DNA from: Isoetes taiwanensis
Lineage: Eukaryota; Streptophyta; Lycopodiopsida; Isoetales; Isoetaceae
Length of the DNA stretch: 64,000 nucleotides
NCBI GenBank assembly: GCA_021234155.1
Contig: JAJEKV010000020.1
Location: 18,965,018-19,029,017 of the forward strand
Reading direction: 5' to 3'
The notes under the pieces are model-generated. The model saw only the letters and a program-made list of their open reading frames with translations, did no database searches and was not told the origin of the DNA. A program made the position numbers and the translations under genes. Shown one piece after another: positions 13,069-25,731 of this stretch (positions are counted from its first letter, which is position 1; every line of letters starts with the position of its first letter).

Positions 13069-13560
13069 TCAAATTCCAGGTCTTTGTGAGGGACTCACGG
13101 CGGTGGAGACTTGCAGAATGTAGGATGCGAGACGTGCCACCATTGGCGAAGCCAGCAGTTGATGAATTGCTATCTCAGAGCATATGAGATCGGCATGAGC
13201 TGCTCGGATGTGTGCATATGCTAGGCATTCCTGTAGAGCATGGAAGGAAGGCACTACAATCCACAATTCTCACGAACTTGTGGATATACTCCAAACTCAG
13301 CTTTAAGCTTTGGAAATGGGAGTCGTAGTGTCAGCAACCAAGAAACTCCAACATCTTACGCAACATCATCCATCCAAGTTTGAAATGACCCCACTTATGA
13401 CTCAAAAAAACTGAAATATCAGTGACCAATATGGCCATGAGTACTCCAATCTTGGAGCAAAGTTATCTTTGTTTTTAGTCATTTGAGACTCTTGAAATGA
13501 AAGTTGTAGAAGTTTTTCAAGTATTTCATTTATTAATATTAAAGTATCTAAAGTATTCAT
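13069..13560 (-). pseudogene. Two-part minus-strand ORF (copy 2)
   Basis: Counterpart of 3509-4002. The downstream part is open at 13069-13266; the upstream part is broken by small indels near 13350-13410. Same unidentified product. Confidence 0.3.
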
Positions 13561-13601
13561 TCTGCTACATTGATATTAGTGCTTCATGTGCAAGTTTTCC
13601 C

Positions 13602-14770
13602 TTTTTTTTTTTGAAAGTAAGAAGTTTTTGTATTGATCAGATAGGAAAAATTACAATACAAGGATCCCTTATGGATCAGATATAATTTAAGCACAAATGA
13701 TCTCATATAGATCCGAAATCATATCTGCAGCTACACTATATATAAGTCTTCTCTCAACCTCTTCTTCCGTTTAACAACAGAATACTACAGGAGCAAAATA
13801 CTCATTTTCCAGAAGCTGCAGATAAATCTTGAATGCTCTAAAACAACCTTCTGCAAAAGTAGAGATGAAGAGAAAAAGAGACAAAGTGTCTGAAAGCGAG
13901 ACTCCATGCTTTGCTCAAAGAAGGCACATGTGCTTCAATCTTGAATCAATTATCTGATTGGATACCAAATGAGAAGTTAAAAGAGATCTTTGCATTGTTG
14001 GGATGTGCTAGTCAGCCCACACGAAAAAGCTAGACACCCGACCCAGCCGCCAAAGCTCTCTCAAAGCACGGTTCATAATATCGGTCTTGATATGGAAGCC
14101 CTCGTCACGGACACAATCAAATCCCTAGCTCGGCAATCTCAAGTAATCTGTCATCTTGTTTCAAATCCATAGAATAATGATCAAAGAACTTACTCGCCCT
14201 CTTCCAAGAAAACATTCTAAATCTTTACGCTAGCAAGAAAGAAGCGGGGAGGAGAGGGAAAATCCATCCGCTTGAAAGATGCGGGAAATTAAGACTATGA
14301 TGCTAAATTCAAGAACTGTTTTTCCAACCAAGAATGCAAAATTCTACTCCACCTTATGAGCCTAATTTGCTCTTTTCGGTGTGTTTATGCAATAGAAGGC
14401 GGCGCATCTTGCATCCGTCTCACGCTAAAAAGCGAGAATGAAGCGAGAATGGCGCAAAGCATCTTGCATAAGCATAAAGCAGAATGCTTCTTTAGAAGCA
14501 TAGAGTAGAAAGACCACGTTAGTGGCTTGGCAAACATACCACGGTGAGAACCGCCACAAATTGCTCCCAAATGAAACATCCACGGAAGAAACCGGAAAAC
14601 TCACTTTTAGGCGGCAAACCCTTGCTAGCCCCCACATCTTTGAATGATCCCCTGTTATCTTTGCGAAGGTGCGGATTGAGAGGGAGGGGCGGTCCCCCCC
14701 TCTCCACGGCCGCCCTAGCCGCTAACGAAAAGCGGAGGCGGAGGGCTGCCAAGAAACATCGAGTTCTCAC
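13602..14770 (-). repeat. 1.15 kb block absent from copy 1 (copy 2)
   Basis: Present in copies 2-5 between CAAGTTTTCCC and GTATTCACAAG. It opens on the plus strand with a T-run followed by GAAAGTAAGAAG, so on the minus strand it ends in a poly-A tail. It carries a minus-strand terminal exon (here about 14030-14229, garbled at the acceptor) and GC-richer DNA near 14660-14750. Confidence 0.8.
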
Positions 14771-14945
14771 GTATTCACAAGAATAGGTCAAGGAGGACCA
14801 AAAGCGAGAAATTAAGTGAACACAATATATGTGTTCACAAAATTAATGGTACTTTGTGTGTTCACAAAACCAATGAGATTTGGAAAGTTGACTATATGTG
14901 CAACTAAAAAAAATACTCTAGTTTTCAAAGCAAAATCGAAGTAAC

Positions 14946-15117
14946 ATGGGTAAATATGATTCAGATCTAAAGCGAAAGAACAAAAAGATAATTAAACATT
15001 TCAATTACGAAATATTGTATGATAACAAAGGGACTAAAGAAGACATAATACGTGGCAAGACATTGATCAAGGAAAATGGGAAGTTTCTGTTAACAAAGGA
15101 AGCAAAAGAAACAAGGT
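14946..15117 (+). pseudogene. Lysine-rich plus-strand exon (copy 2)
   Basis: Here the ATG at 14946 is in frame with the whole exon, because this copy has one more A in the run after AGAAC. It remains open for 95 codons into the downstream intron-like DNA. Confidence 0.4.
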
Positions 15118-17031
15118 CTTTCGTGCACGCGGAGGGTTGCCCCACGGTGGCGAGAATGTGTTTTCATGTTTCTTGTTGTCGTTTCGTTTTCATGGTTCTT
15201 GTTGGGTCATTTTATGTGTCGGGGGCTTATTAATGGTTTGAGCGTGGGGTTTTGTTTTGTGTTGTTTTGTTTTGTTTATGAATTGTACATGGACCAAGAA
15301 GAGGCTTGCAAAGCTCAGTACCTAGACCAATTAGGATTGACGTGATTATGATCTTTGTCTAAAACATATTAGCCATTCATGAAGAATGCTTTTTTGTAGT
15401 TATATTAGTAATGGAAATTGTACAGGGCCTGTATGAATACATGCTTTCATTTTCTTAGTGAATGCATACAAATATTAAGAATAGAGTACCCAATGGTACA
15501 AAAGGACCAATTCGTGCTTTGGTAATATAACAATCCCATTTCGAATATGTGTGTTTAAGTGCCTTGATGATGTAGTAATCCCATTTCTAATATGCACGTT
15601 TAACTTGGTTGGTGTCAGTTAATTTTGGTTCGGCATAGTGGTGAACCATTCTTAATCGAGTCCTCATATTTTCTTGCATCCTCACGACCATATACATATT
15701 CCTGTGTTCTCTATAGATTCTTGATTCTTCTTCTCGAAAGTATTTAGAGTTCTATATTATAGATCTCTCATATATTGTTGTGCTCCATATAGACTCTTGA
15801 TTCTTCTTTTCGAGTATTTCGAGTTCCACATTATTATGGCTTTCCCATATTTTGCTTGGACGAGAAAATGAACTATGTCTCAATAACAATAAAGATATAA
15901 GGGTATGTACCCGGTTCGAACGCGCCAACATCCTAGGGAACATAACATGCCATTTACAGACCTTGTGGCTCTCAATACCACCAACCCATAGACTTCCATA
16001 GACTCTGCCCCGATCTCCAACGATCCATTTATCTCTCCAACGATCCACTTACCCCTTGCCTTCTTTTTGAGAGCCAAATTCAAATGCTTATGACTTACTA
16101 TATTGGAGGTTAGAAATCGTGGTTAGATGGCCCAATTATGGCGCAACTCTAGAGATTCTTGTAGGTATCTTGAGGAAATTTTAAGCGATTGTAAGAAATC
16201 TAAAAGGAATATATAAGAATCTAATAAATAATCTTGAAGAGAAAGTCAACTCTGAGAATTTAAATGAATCTTGAAGAATCTAAAGGGATCTTTGGAGAGC
16301 CTAATGGAACATTTAAAAATCTAAAGAAACCTTGAGGCAATCTCAAGGGATTGAAATGAATCTTAAAGCCATTTTCTCTTCACCACCGGACCTCTTTCAC
16401 ATCATTTGGAACCGACACTAAGTGCCCTTGCAACAACTTTATATATAAATGTGGTTATGAAACATTTGAAAAACCCAATCAAGTGTTTAGGAAAGCATGC
16501 AAGTCCGAGTTCCTAACAACTATGCTAGCATTTATTTTAGATACAAACTATATTGAAAGTAGTTTTGCAATTTGAGGAGAACTTGGAACTAATGACTCAA
16601 GAGTCTAGAATCTTGCCCAACAACAACCTAATGGTTGCATCCAAGCTGGCGACAACGACAAGACTCGGTCTTCTTATGACATTCAATTACGATATATTCA
16701 TGGCGACCACGATATAAGAGAATCCTAGTGTGAAATTGACCATGCACATTGCATGGACCCTCATTTAAATGCGACCTTGAACATACCACGTGAAGGCATT
16801 ATTTATTGGTATATACCAATTGTTAGGTATGAAGCACTCATTTGTAACAAAGCCAATAAATCGAGCGGAATGTATCAACCCCTTTCTTATAGAGTTATAA
16901 AGTTAAGATAGTGACAAAGGATAGAAGATATAAATGTCTTGAATGCATGAGGACCTAGAACATAAAGGCTATCAACGTCTCACCCCACCCCACCTCAAGT
17001 TGCTTCTTGTATCAGTACAGTTCCTGTATAC

Positions 17032-17116
17032 AACAATTTTATTATAGTTTCAATTCTGCTGTGTTAGGCATGCATCCTCGTGTTAACGCGGTAATTGAAA
17101 CTATAATGAAATTGTT
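17032..17116. repeat. Inverted repeat / hairpin (copy 2)
   Basis: Same hairpin, with differences in the right arm (ACGCGGTAATTG) and one T-for-C change in the left arm. Confidence 0.8.
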
Positions 17117-17743
17117 GTTACGAGATAATCCCATCTGGCCCAGAATCCTGTTAGCTAAAATCCGGCCAAGAACAGTGATAATCTATGCTCAAGAACTACA
17201 ATAACTATAAATTAAGCCAAGAAACTGCCATGCAAATCCAAATCCAAATCCAAATCCATAGCCATAGCTTGCTGCAAGAATCCTTGAAGCTCTGCAAAAA
17301 AAAATTCTGTGGGGAAAGTCAATCGGTCCCCCTTTCTAATGTGGCCGATGTAGGGGAAAGTCACCCGGTCCCCCTTTCTAATGTGGCCGGTGACCCGCTC
17401 CCCGCTAACGTCGGTCGCGGGATCCCACCGCCACACTGGAAAGGGTCTCGATTGTCATTCCCCCATACAACTCATGAAGTGGGACATGGTGAAGTGGGAT
17501 ACAGTAAGAGTAAGAGAGGTCTGTAATACATTTTACTTGGGATTGCTTGTTGAGTACAGTTTTAACTAGAACAAAGCAACTCAGCAAAAGGTGGGTTAAA
17601 AACTTCGTTCCCGATCTGATCTCCATTCAAACAATTCTGGCATGAAAACCTGAAGTCCTTATACAAAAAGACATTCGTGCAAAAAAGAACATGGTTACTA
17701 TATTGAAATTGTCAGCGAAAAAAACATTTCCAACTGCAATCAA

Positions 17744-18683
17744 TTAGATCGCATGTGCAACTGGTCTATCCCATGTAGTTTCTTTAGTTTCAAGGTTTGC
17801 ATAATAGACATCTTCTGAGCTGTCATCAAAGTATGCCCGTTTAACTCTTTCCCTCCTACATATATAAAAAAGATCGGCAATTGATAAAAGAATACCAAAT
17901 TATCGCCATTCACGAAATACAAAATGGTCGAGCATCAAGAACAGACTCTATCCCAAATAACTCTAACAAATCAATAAAACCGCGATTTCTTTTTTCACTT
18001 CCTCTCCAAGGTCTTGGGATCATATAGAACTTTGTCTTCATCTTTCTAACTTCCATGTAGTTCCTCTTTTTGCGACCATCCACTACAAGTTTGTGACTAA
18101 AGTTATGAGTGCTTTAAACTACACCTTCAACTATCAAACACTTGATAAGCTTCGATGTAATACCTTGTCTACAAGAAAAACAACTTTCTTCTTTGACCTA
18201 TAGGGTCGTCGTACCCATTTGGGCCTCCTTAACATACAATATTTGAAAAAATTATAAGTATAGATATAGTTATGTACCTTTATTAGCTGTTTTCTTCTCT
18301 TCCACAGTGCTACCTCCACTTGTAATGGTATCACTATCTTCCTTTACCTTAGGCTTAGAAGCCTCCACCGTGGGTGCGGCTTTTGATTGCGAACTATGGC
18401 GGCTTCGGATTGGGTAAGGAGAACTGGAAACAAGAAGTGGAGCAGAATGCTTGCTCATAATGATACCTCTTTGGCCATAAGGTTCCATAATCCCATTTGC
18501 TAACAATGCGTTGTAAGATGGAAACTGTGGAGGGTAACAATAAGAAACAGTTGGGATGCCTTCTTCCAGAATATGTGGAGTAGACACGGCATGTGAGAAT
18601 GTAAACTGAGGTACTTCTATCTGCAATTTTTCCAGGTGAAGGTGATGGCAAAGGTGGTGGCTCCAATGGCATATGGCATGCAC
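17744..18683 (-). pseudogene. FNBP4-like 3' exons with WW motif (copy 2)
   Basis: Same block as 47376-48383. About 65 bp of the proline-rich exon is missing near 18380-18460, and the WW exon is frame-shifted at FDDSSED. Confidence 0.55.
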
Positions 18684-18946
18684 AGGTATAGTGATCCAGA
18701 TTCACCAAAAGGGAAAGAATGTCTCAAAACAGAAAGAGGTAAAGGCTACGAGATGTTTGATGGTTAATGCATAATAAGCAAATATCTCCAACCTTGTACG
18801 GCAAGTTAGATGCCATTGGTTTGATTTATTTAACTATAATCATGACAGGCTAGCAGAAAAATACTGTATATTATTACAATGTCCAAATATGTTGGATGTA
18901 TTATATCCTTACTTTATGCTGCAACCAGCAGGAAAACAATACATAC

Positions 18947-20152
18947 CTTTCTACTGTCCAAATATGATGGATGCACTTTATCACATCCTTACACTTTACA
19001 TATCCTCTAGGAAGCAGGGCCAAGAGATTTAAGAGATTGATGCATCCATCAAGTTGTTCGGGCTTTGGCAGCTTCTTTTGTACGTTAAGTATATGGTTTG
19101 CTGTGTTGACCTTCCCAGATCTATCTATGTCTGGTACAGGTTTGAGAATCCACATTTCTCACTTTGACACTACAACATTCCATATCCCACCGGAACGTTC
19201 TTCTAGAAAAAAAGTTTTGCCGCTGTTAAGACAAGGTGAGTCTCTTTTGGCTAGCGAAAAGTGATTTTGCAACCAAACATCAAATGAAGTCTTCTGCTGT
19301 AACCCATTATCATTAAGAAGATATTGATAAATAAATGCCGCTCCTTTTCCATCTTATGAAGAAGCTTGTTTAGTGTTTTTGCATCAAAACTATCATGTAT
19401 CTGGGTATCGGAATTTTCCGTCTGCAGGAGGGGATCAGATTCATCAAGAGGGGCAACTCTAAATTCAAAAAACTTCAAACACTTAATATAATCGTTGAGG
19501 TCACATAGCCTGTGGACAATAACACAATCCATGACATGCCGCAGCGGTAGATGGCCCTCAAATGGGTTTAACGCAGCTACCAACGCAGAAAGCTCTACAT
19601 GCCCACTTTCAATCCACACAAAGAATCAAAGATCCGCCATCTTTTTTTGCAATGTCTATTCAATCATTGTTGGAAGGATCCAAAGAAGATATCATGTGCC
19701 ATCTTACTCGCCTCTTTTGCTTTGACTAAAGGCATCAAAGAGACATCTTGCATGCGTGTAGGATTCTACTGACTCAAAACAAACGAAGCAAAAAATATGT
19801 TTGCAGTGTCTTCCATTCTTGCTGATTCTTTGCCCTTCCGCCATATGAATCAGGTTTATTCAAAACATAACCATTTAAAAGTTCCGATAATGTCCTAGAC
19901 AAATCAGACTCCACGAGCAACCTTACAGATTTACCAACATGTATACAGTTTGAGGACGTTATATTAATGTTCTCCAAAACAGAAGCACATACTTCCATTA
20001 GAGCATTGACTGCCGCTTTTGCCAAAACCTGTCTTCTACCAATACTTGCAGAATCTATCTCACCATCCTCAGGTATGCTTTCGTTTCCAATATGTAGCAT
20101 AATAACAGGGGGTTTTCTTTGTGTTTTTGTACGCTTTTCACAAAGGTTTTCC
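18947..20152 (-). pseudogene. Urb2/Npa2-like fragment (copy 2)
   Basis: Counterpart of 37954-39160. The N-terminal part is open at 19774-20100 and the middle at 19251-19619. Confidence 0.45.
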
Positions 20153-21012
20153 TAAGATTTCATGGCGTATTCGAATGGGTGTACTAATGCGTACATCTAG
20201 AGTGCACCATTTCTTAGTCGTTGATTTAACTTTTTTTTTTCAAAGGTCCAACATCCAAGGGCTCAGAACAAAAGCCCTCTTTTTATTTTAGGGGCTGAAG
20301 ATGCAAGGCTCATGGATAGCATTGTGGAGCTATGGTGGCCCTGTGTCACCTCTTTGCTTGTTCCCGGCCTCCAGTGGCAGAAAGTTTCCGTGCTGATGAA
20401 TCTTGGGACATGGCCACAACTATTTTGGGACAAATCCAGGAAAACCTATTTTGTTTTTCTACCTCGGATATGGGTGGTGCTTCCTCCGGCATTAGACTCT
20501 GATGCAACCCTCTTAGCTTGCGCCAAAGATTAAAGTGGAGGAAGGAGCAAAAGACCTCGAACCGCCCCCTTGAGTAATTTGGCCATTATTCTTCCCTTCT
20601 TTCTTGCATGCATTGCTCCATTAGCCTGGCTTCATGCAGCCTAAATAACTTGCATGCATTGCTGCATTAGCCTGGATTCAGGGGCTTACTTTTGTGCCAT
20701 CCCGTAACCTCTTTGTCCGAAGTTCGGATATTTGTCTTTGTTTTTCCTTTATTTGAAGTTACTAGTTGTTTACGCAATGTGTGCACTCTGGTCTTAAGGC
20801 CTAGAAATCTTTTTTTCCTTGTTTTGCCCATAGAATATCTTTCATCAACGTTACCAGTGCCTCCGTCCAATCCATTGATGGCAACTAACACTGCCTCTGC
20901 TGTGAGGCCTTAATGCTAGGACTATTTAGGTTCTTGTTTGAAACATATCTATTGTGCAAGTTTGTTATCTATTATGTTATTTGATTCATGGTTATTTTAT
21001 TTTATGTTACAG

Positions 21013-21485
21013 CATTTACCCACTAAACAACTACAGGCGCTCCAACTTGGATATTTACAAGAAGCAAAAAGAAATGATCAACACAATGAAATTGATATTT
21101 TATATTACAAGGATTTGTATGTGGGTTGAAATCCCCCAAAATATCGAATATAGCATCACTAGCCAACATGGAGCACATATGCATGGACATTGAAAGTGGA
21201 GGTCACGTATTTGCACATTGGTAGTTATGTTGTTAATTACTACTTATTGTCCAAATTACTAGTTATTACTAAAGGTGGTTATTAACAATTCTTTTTTTTT
21301 CTTAAAATTGTAGATATTAGTTCAACATCTTACAATGAGACGATTAGCAAGCTAAACAAAGAGACCCGGGCTCAACATCACTTAACGGGAGTCATGCAAG
21401 CGTAAGGCATCACGTATGAAAAAATCATCATGCACAAGAAAATGTCATCGGTTTAAGAGGCTAATTAAATTACATTATCCTATAA
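21013..21485 (+). pseudogene. Two-exon plus-strand fragment (copy 2)
   Basis: Counterpart of 50682-51155, with the second exon disrupted near 21350-21460. Confidence 0.25.
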
Positions 21486-21634
21486 TATTATACTTATTCG
21501 GGCTTCTTTGATTTCCTTTATTTTTTTGTTATAATGTTAAATATTAGATTTCACATATTTGCTACATGTTTTGCATGTTTTTTATGTATGTTTTTTTTTT
21601 AGGGCAGAAGGGCCAAAAAAAAAAATTTTGGTAT

Positions 21635-22098
21635 AACAACCAATACATAACGACCATTAACATTAATGAACACAACCATTGGGTTTAACATATTTAAATT
21701 AAAATCCCCTTAAAACCCCTTTGGTTTGGGTGCTTATTCACACCGGGGGTGACGAGGGGCGTGAGAGGGGAGCGAGAGCCCTTGTGATTATATTTTCCAC
21801 GTATAAAATCAACACCATATAGTATTTTGCTAAAAATCTCTATATAGTATTTTGCATATGTTGTTATATGGTATACCAATTTGTGTACTTGCATACCCCA
21901 CAAACGAGGAACTTTACGTGCACGGTGTAGATTAAGGAATAAGGGGTGAATATGCCTATCCAACAGCTCAAGTTGCTGGAGTCACCCCCGTGTGAATAAG
22001 CACCCAAACCAAAGGGGGTTTAAGGGGATTTTAATTTAAATATGTTAAACCCAATGGTTGTGTTCATTAATGTTAATGGTAGTTATGTATTGGTGTTT
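21635..22098. mobile_element. TIR element, orientation A (copy 2)
   Basis: Same element and orientation as copy 1, with small changes in both arms. Confidence 0.8.
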
Positions 22099-22330
22099 TT
22101 CGAGACATCATCGATGGCCAACACATTCAAGAAATTGACCGCCTGGCCCTCGGCATAGACATAATGCTTGTGTTGATTGCTTTTATGAACAAGTGTTGCA
22201 CAAAATAAATCAGTCACAACCTTCTCATCCATTTTTCGGGACATGTTTGCATCCAAGAGAAAGAAAATAAAGGGTTGTCCGGTTGAGAACGGAGAAGAAT
22301 ATCGCAATAGCTTCTTCAAACATGAAGAAA
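22099..22330 (-). pseudogene. Unidentified exon next to the TIR element (copy 2)
   Basis: Counterpart of 51772-51989, with changes near 22130 and 22280. Confidence 0.3.
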
Positions 22331-22825
22331 TTAAGTAGTAGTGGACGATGAACCTATTAAGAAAACACAAGGTATTTCAATTTGGAAAAAAATCTCATTA
22401 TGAAATAAGACAATTAGCAATTTATCTAGAAGTTAGCACAAAATGAAAAGCAACTCACATTCCTCAAATCACCGAAAGTATGCATAATACAAGATCCTAG
22501 TTGAATAGCCTCAGAGGTGAGAGAATGGGTCATAAGAGTCCGCTTCGACTTCACAATGATCGCACAAAGAAGAGTATGCCACATGACGGTAATCCAGTTC
22601 CAAAACACATCCCACTCCACAAATTACCTCTCTTAACAGAGTTGAGATCACATCCTTAGGTTTGCATGGTAGATCTTTTCTGTGGTGTCCATATTTCATT
22701 CTACCGCAAGATTCATGATAAACTGAGGTGTTGACTTGCCTATATCCATTAGAATAGTGAAAATTGCTTCAAAAATCTTAAATGTGCTTCTAAAATGTGC
22801 TTCAAAATTGATCATTGTGGGTCAC

Positions 22826-22909
22826 CTCAGATGATTCCCTTAAAGTTCTTGCTTCTTTTTCCTCCTCTTTCTCATCACTATACTGCCCGAGTAATGACAA
22901 TGGATTTCC
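22826..22909 (-). pseudogene. FNBP4-like early exon (copy 2)
   Basis: Same exon, acceptor and donor as 12191-12274. Confidence 0.55.
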
Positions 22910-23056
22910 CTGCAACCCTGCAAACCAAAAGTTGATCACAAGGAAAGCTAAAAATCCCTAAACCATTCTCATTGCTCTTAAACATAGCAATCTCTCGACA
23001 TTCTAATTGCCACTGTGAAGCCAATTAACATGACATTATTCTCTTATCGCCAGTGA

Positions 23057-23401
23057 ATACCTGACATCACAGATGAAGTTAAGAAACCAAACACTGTCTT
23101 TCTCAGCATAAACAACGAGGGTAATCTACAACTAGGTTCTTGTTATCCAAAAATTCCAGCAAAGCAAGAACCTAAAATCCATTTATCGGCAGAGAAAACA
23201 ATAATCGAGTTTAGTTCCACACTTTCAAAGAAAGAAATAGCATCAAACCAGAGTGATCTTGCCTGGGAAAATCTAGAATGGAACGATACAGTATATTCCT
23301 CTATTTCTGCTCCGATCCTTGCAACTGGGGACATAAATTCTGAAAGGTCTGGCCAGAAAAAGAAATGCCCCCACAAAGAGGTTTTCTTTAAACCTAAATG
23401 A
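23057..23401 (+). pseudogene. Plus-strand ORF across the copy 2/3 junction
   Basis: Counterpart of 31361-31705, same length and frame. Confidence 0.4.
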
Positions 23402-23667
23402 AGCTGCAAGTGAATCAAATTCTGGAATGAGCTTTGCTATCACACCTCAGCTTACAACTAGGGGACGTGGCAGAAATAGAGGTAGTAGAGGAAGGAAGGA
23501 AGGAAGGAAGGAAGTATATTTTAACGTCCACGGAGGCCAACTGGCCTATGAGACGGTGATACAATGTAGTGGAAAGTTTCCAAACACAAAAGAAAACAAC
23601 AGAAACCCTGTACAATGTGTCTCTACCACTGGGATGAAAAAACCCCCCATGTGGGAGGAAAAACCCT

Positions 23668-24195
23668 TTAGTAGGCGTTGAGAGGCCCTATCCGGGCGCC
23701 AAATTCCCCTGTCTTTGTGAGGGACTCCCTGACGGTGGAGACTTGCAGAATGTAGGATGCGAGACGTGCCACCATTGGCGAAGCCAGCAGTTGATGAATT
23801 GCTATCTCAGAGCATATGAGATCGGCATGAGCTACTCGGATGTGTGCATATGCTGGGCATTCCTGTAGAGCATGGAAGGAAGGCACTACAATCCACAATT
23901 CTCACGAACTTGTGGATATACTCCAAACTCAGCTTTAAGCTTTGGAAATGGGAGTCGTAGTGTCAAAGAACCAAGAAACTCCAACATCTTACGCAACATC
24001 ATCCATCCAAGTTCTGAAATGACCCCACTTATGACTCCAAAAAAACTGAAATATCAGTGACCAATATGGCCATGAGTACTCCAATCTTGGAGCAAAGTTA
24101 TCTTTGTTTTTAGTCATTTGAGACTCTTGAAATGAAAGTTGTAGAAGTTTTTCAAGTATTTCATTTATTAATATTAAAGTATCTAAAGTATTCAT
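23668..24195 (-). pseudogene. Two-part minus-strand ORF (copy 3)
   Basis: Counterpart of 3509-4002, with open parts at 23989-24195 and 23668-23898. A small change near 23965 breaks the upstream part after WMDDVA. Confidence 0.3.
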
Positions 24196-24236
24196 TCTGC
24201 TACATTGATATTAGTGCTTCATGTGCAAGTTTTCCC

Positions 24237-25387
24237 TTTTTTTTTTTTTGAAAGTAAGAAGTTTTTGTATTGATCAGATAGGAAAAATTACAATACAAGG
24301 ATCCCTTATGGATCAGATATAATTTAAGCACAAATGATCTCATATAGATCCGAAATCATATCTGCAGCTACACTATATATAAGTCTTCTCTAACCTCTTC
24401 TTCCGTTTAACAACAGAATACTACAGGAGCAAAATACTCATTTTTAAGCCGCAGATAAATCTTGAATGCTCTAAAACAACCTTCTGCAAAAGTAGAGATG
24501 AAGAGAAAAAGAGACAAGAGTAATCTGAGCAGACTCCCGCACTGCTCAAAGAAGGCACATGTGCTTCAATCTTGAATCAATTATACAGATTGGATACCAA
24601 ATGAGAAGTTAAAAGAGATGCTGCATTGTTGGGATGTGCCAGTCAGCCCACCTGAAAAGCTAGACATCCAGCCCAGCCGCCAAAGCTCTCTCCAAAGCCT
24701 GGTTCATAATATCTGGTCTTGATATGGAAGCCTCGTCTTGGACACAATCAAATCCCTAGCTCGGCAATCTCAAGTAATCTGTCATCTTGTTTCAAATCCA
24801 TAGAATAATGATCAAAGAACTTACTCTGCCCTCTTCCAAGAAAACATTCTAAATCTTTCTGCTAGCAAGAAAGAGCAGGAGGAGAGGGAAAATCCATCTG
24901 CTTGAAAGATCTGGGAAATTAAGACTATGATGCTAAATTCAAGAACTGTTTTTCCAACCAAGAATGCAAAATTCTACTCCACCTTATGAGCCTAATTTGC
25001 TCTTTCGGTGTGTTTATGCAATAGAAGACGGCTGCATCTTGCATCTGTCTACGCTAAAACAGAATGAAACAGAATGACGGCAGCATCTTGCATAAGCATA
25101 AAACAGAATGCTTCTTTAGAAGCATAGAGTAGAAAGACCACGTTAGTGGCTTGGCAGCATACCCTGGTGAGAACCGCCACAAATTGCTCCCAAATGAAAC
25201 ATCCACGGAAGAAACCAGAAAACTCACTTTTAGACGGCAAACCCTTGCTAGCCCCCACATGCTGAATGATCCCTGTTATGCTGCAGCAGTGCCGGATTGA
25301 GAGGGAGGGACGGTCCCCCTCACACGGCCGCCTAGCCGCTAATCTAAAGCGAGGAGAGGGGAGCCGCCAAGAAACATCAGTTCTCAC
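24237..25387 (-). repeat. 1.15 kb block (copy 3)
   Basis: Counterpart of 13602-14770. The terminal exon lies at about 24660-24861. Confidence 0.8.
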
Positions 25388-25562
25388 GTATTCACAAGAA
25401 TAGGTCAAGGAGGACCAAAACAGAAATTAAGTGAACACAATATATGTGTTCACAAAATTAATGGTACTTTGTGTGTTCACAAAACCAATGAGACTGGAAA
25501 GTTGACTATATGTGCAACTAAAAAAAATACTCTAGTTTTCAAAGCAAAATCCCAGAAGTAAC

Positions 25563-25731
25563 ATGGGTAAATATGATTCAGATCTAAAACGAAAGAACAA
25601 AAGATAATGGAACATTTCAATTACGAAATATTGTATGATAACAAAGGGACTAAAGAAGACATAATACGTGGCAAGACATTGATCAAGGAAAATGGGAAGT
25701 TTCTGTTAACAAAGGAAGCAAAAGAAACAAG
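25563..25731 (+). pseudogene. Lysine-rich plus-strand exon (copy 3)
   Basis: Counterpart of 4244-4412. The first 13 codons and the rest are in different frames. The downstream frame ending QYLDQLGLT is open at 25749-25958. Confidence 0.35.

Larger units (their letters stand above)
12709..23344 (+). repeat. Array copy 2 (10636 bp)
   Basis: Complete in layout. It carries the most CAG/CTG-centred differences, for example TCTGGCCAG in copies 3-4 appears as TGCGGCGAG at 12711-12720. GGAA count is 6. Confidence 0.95.
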
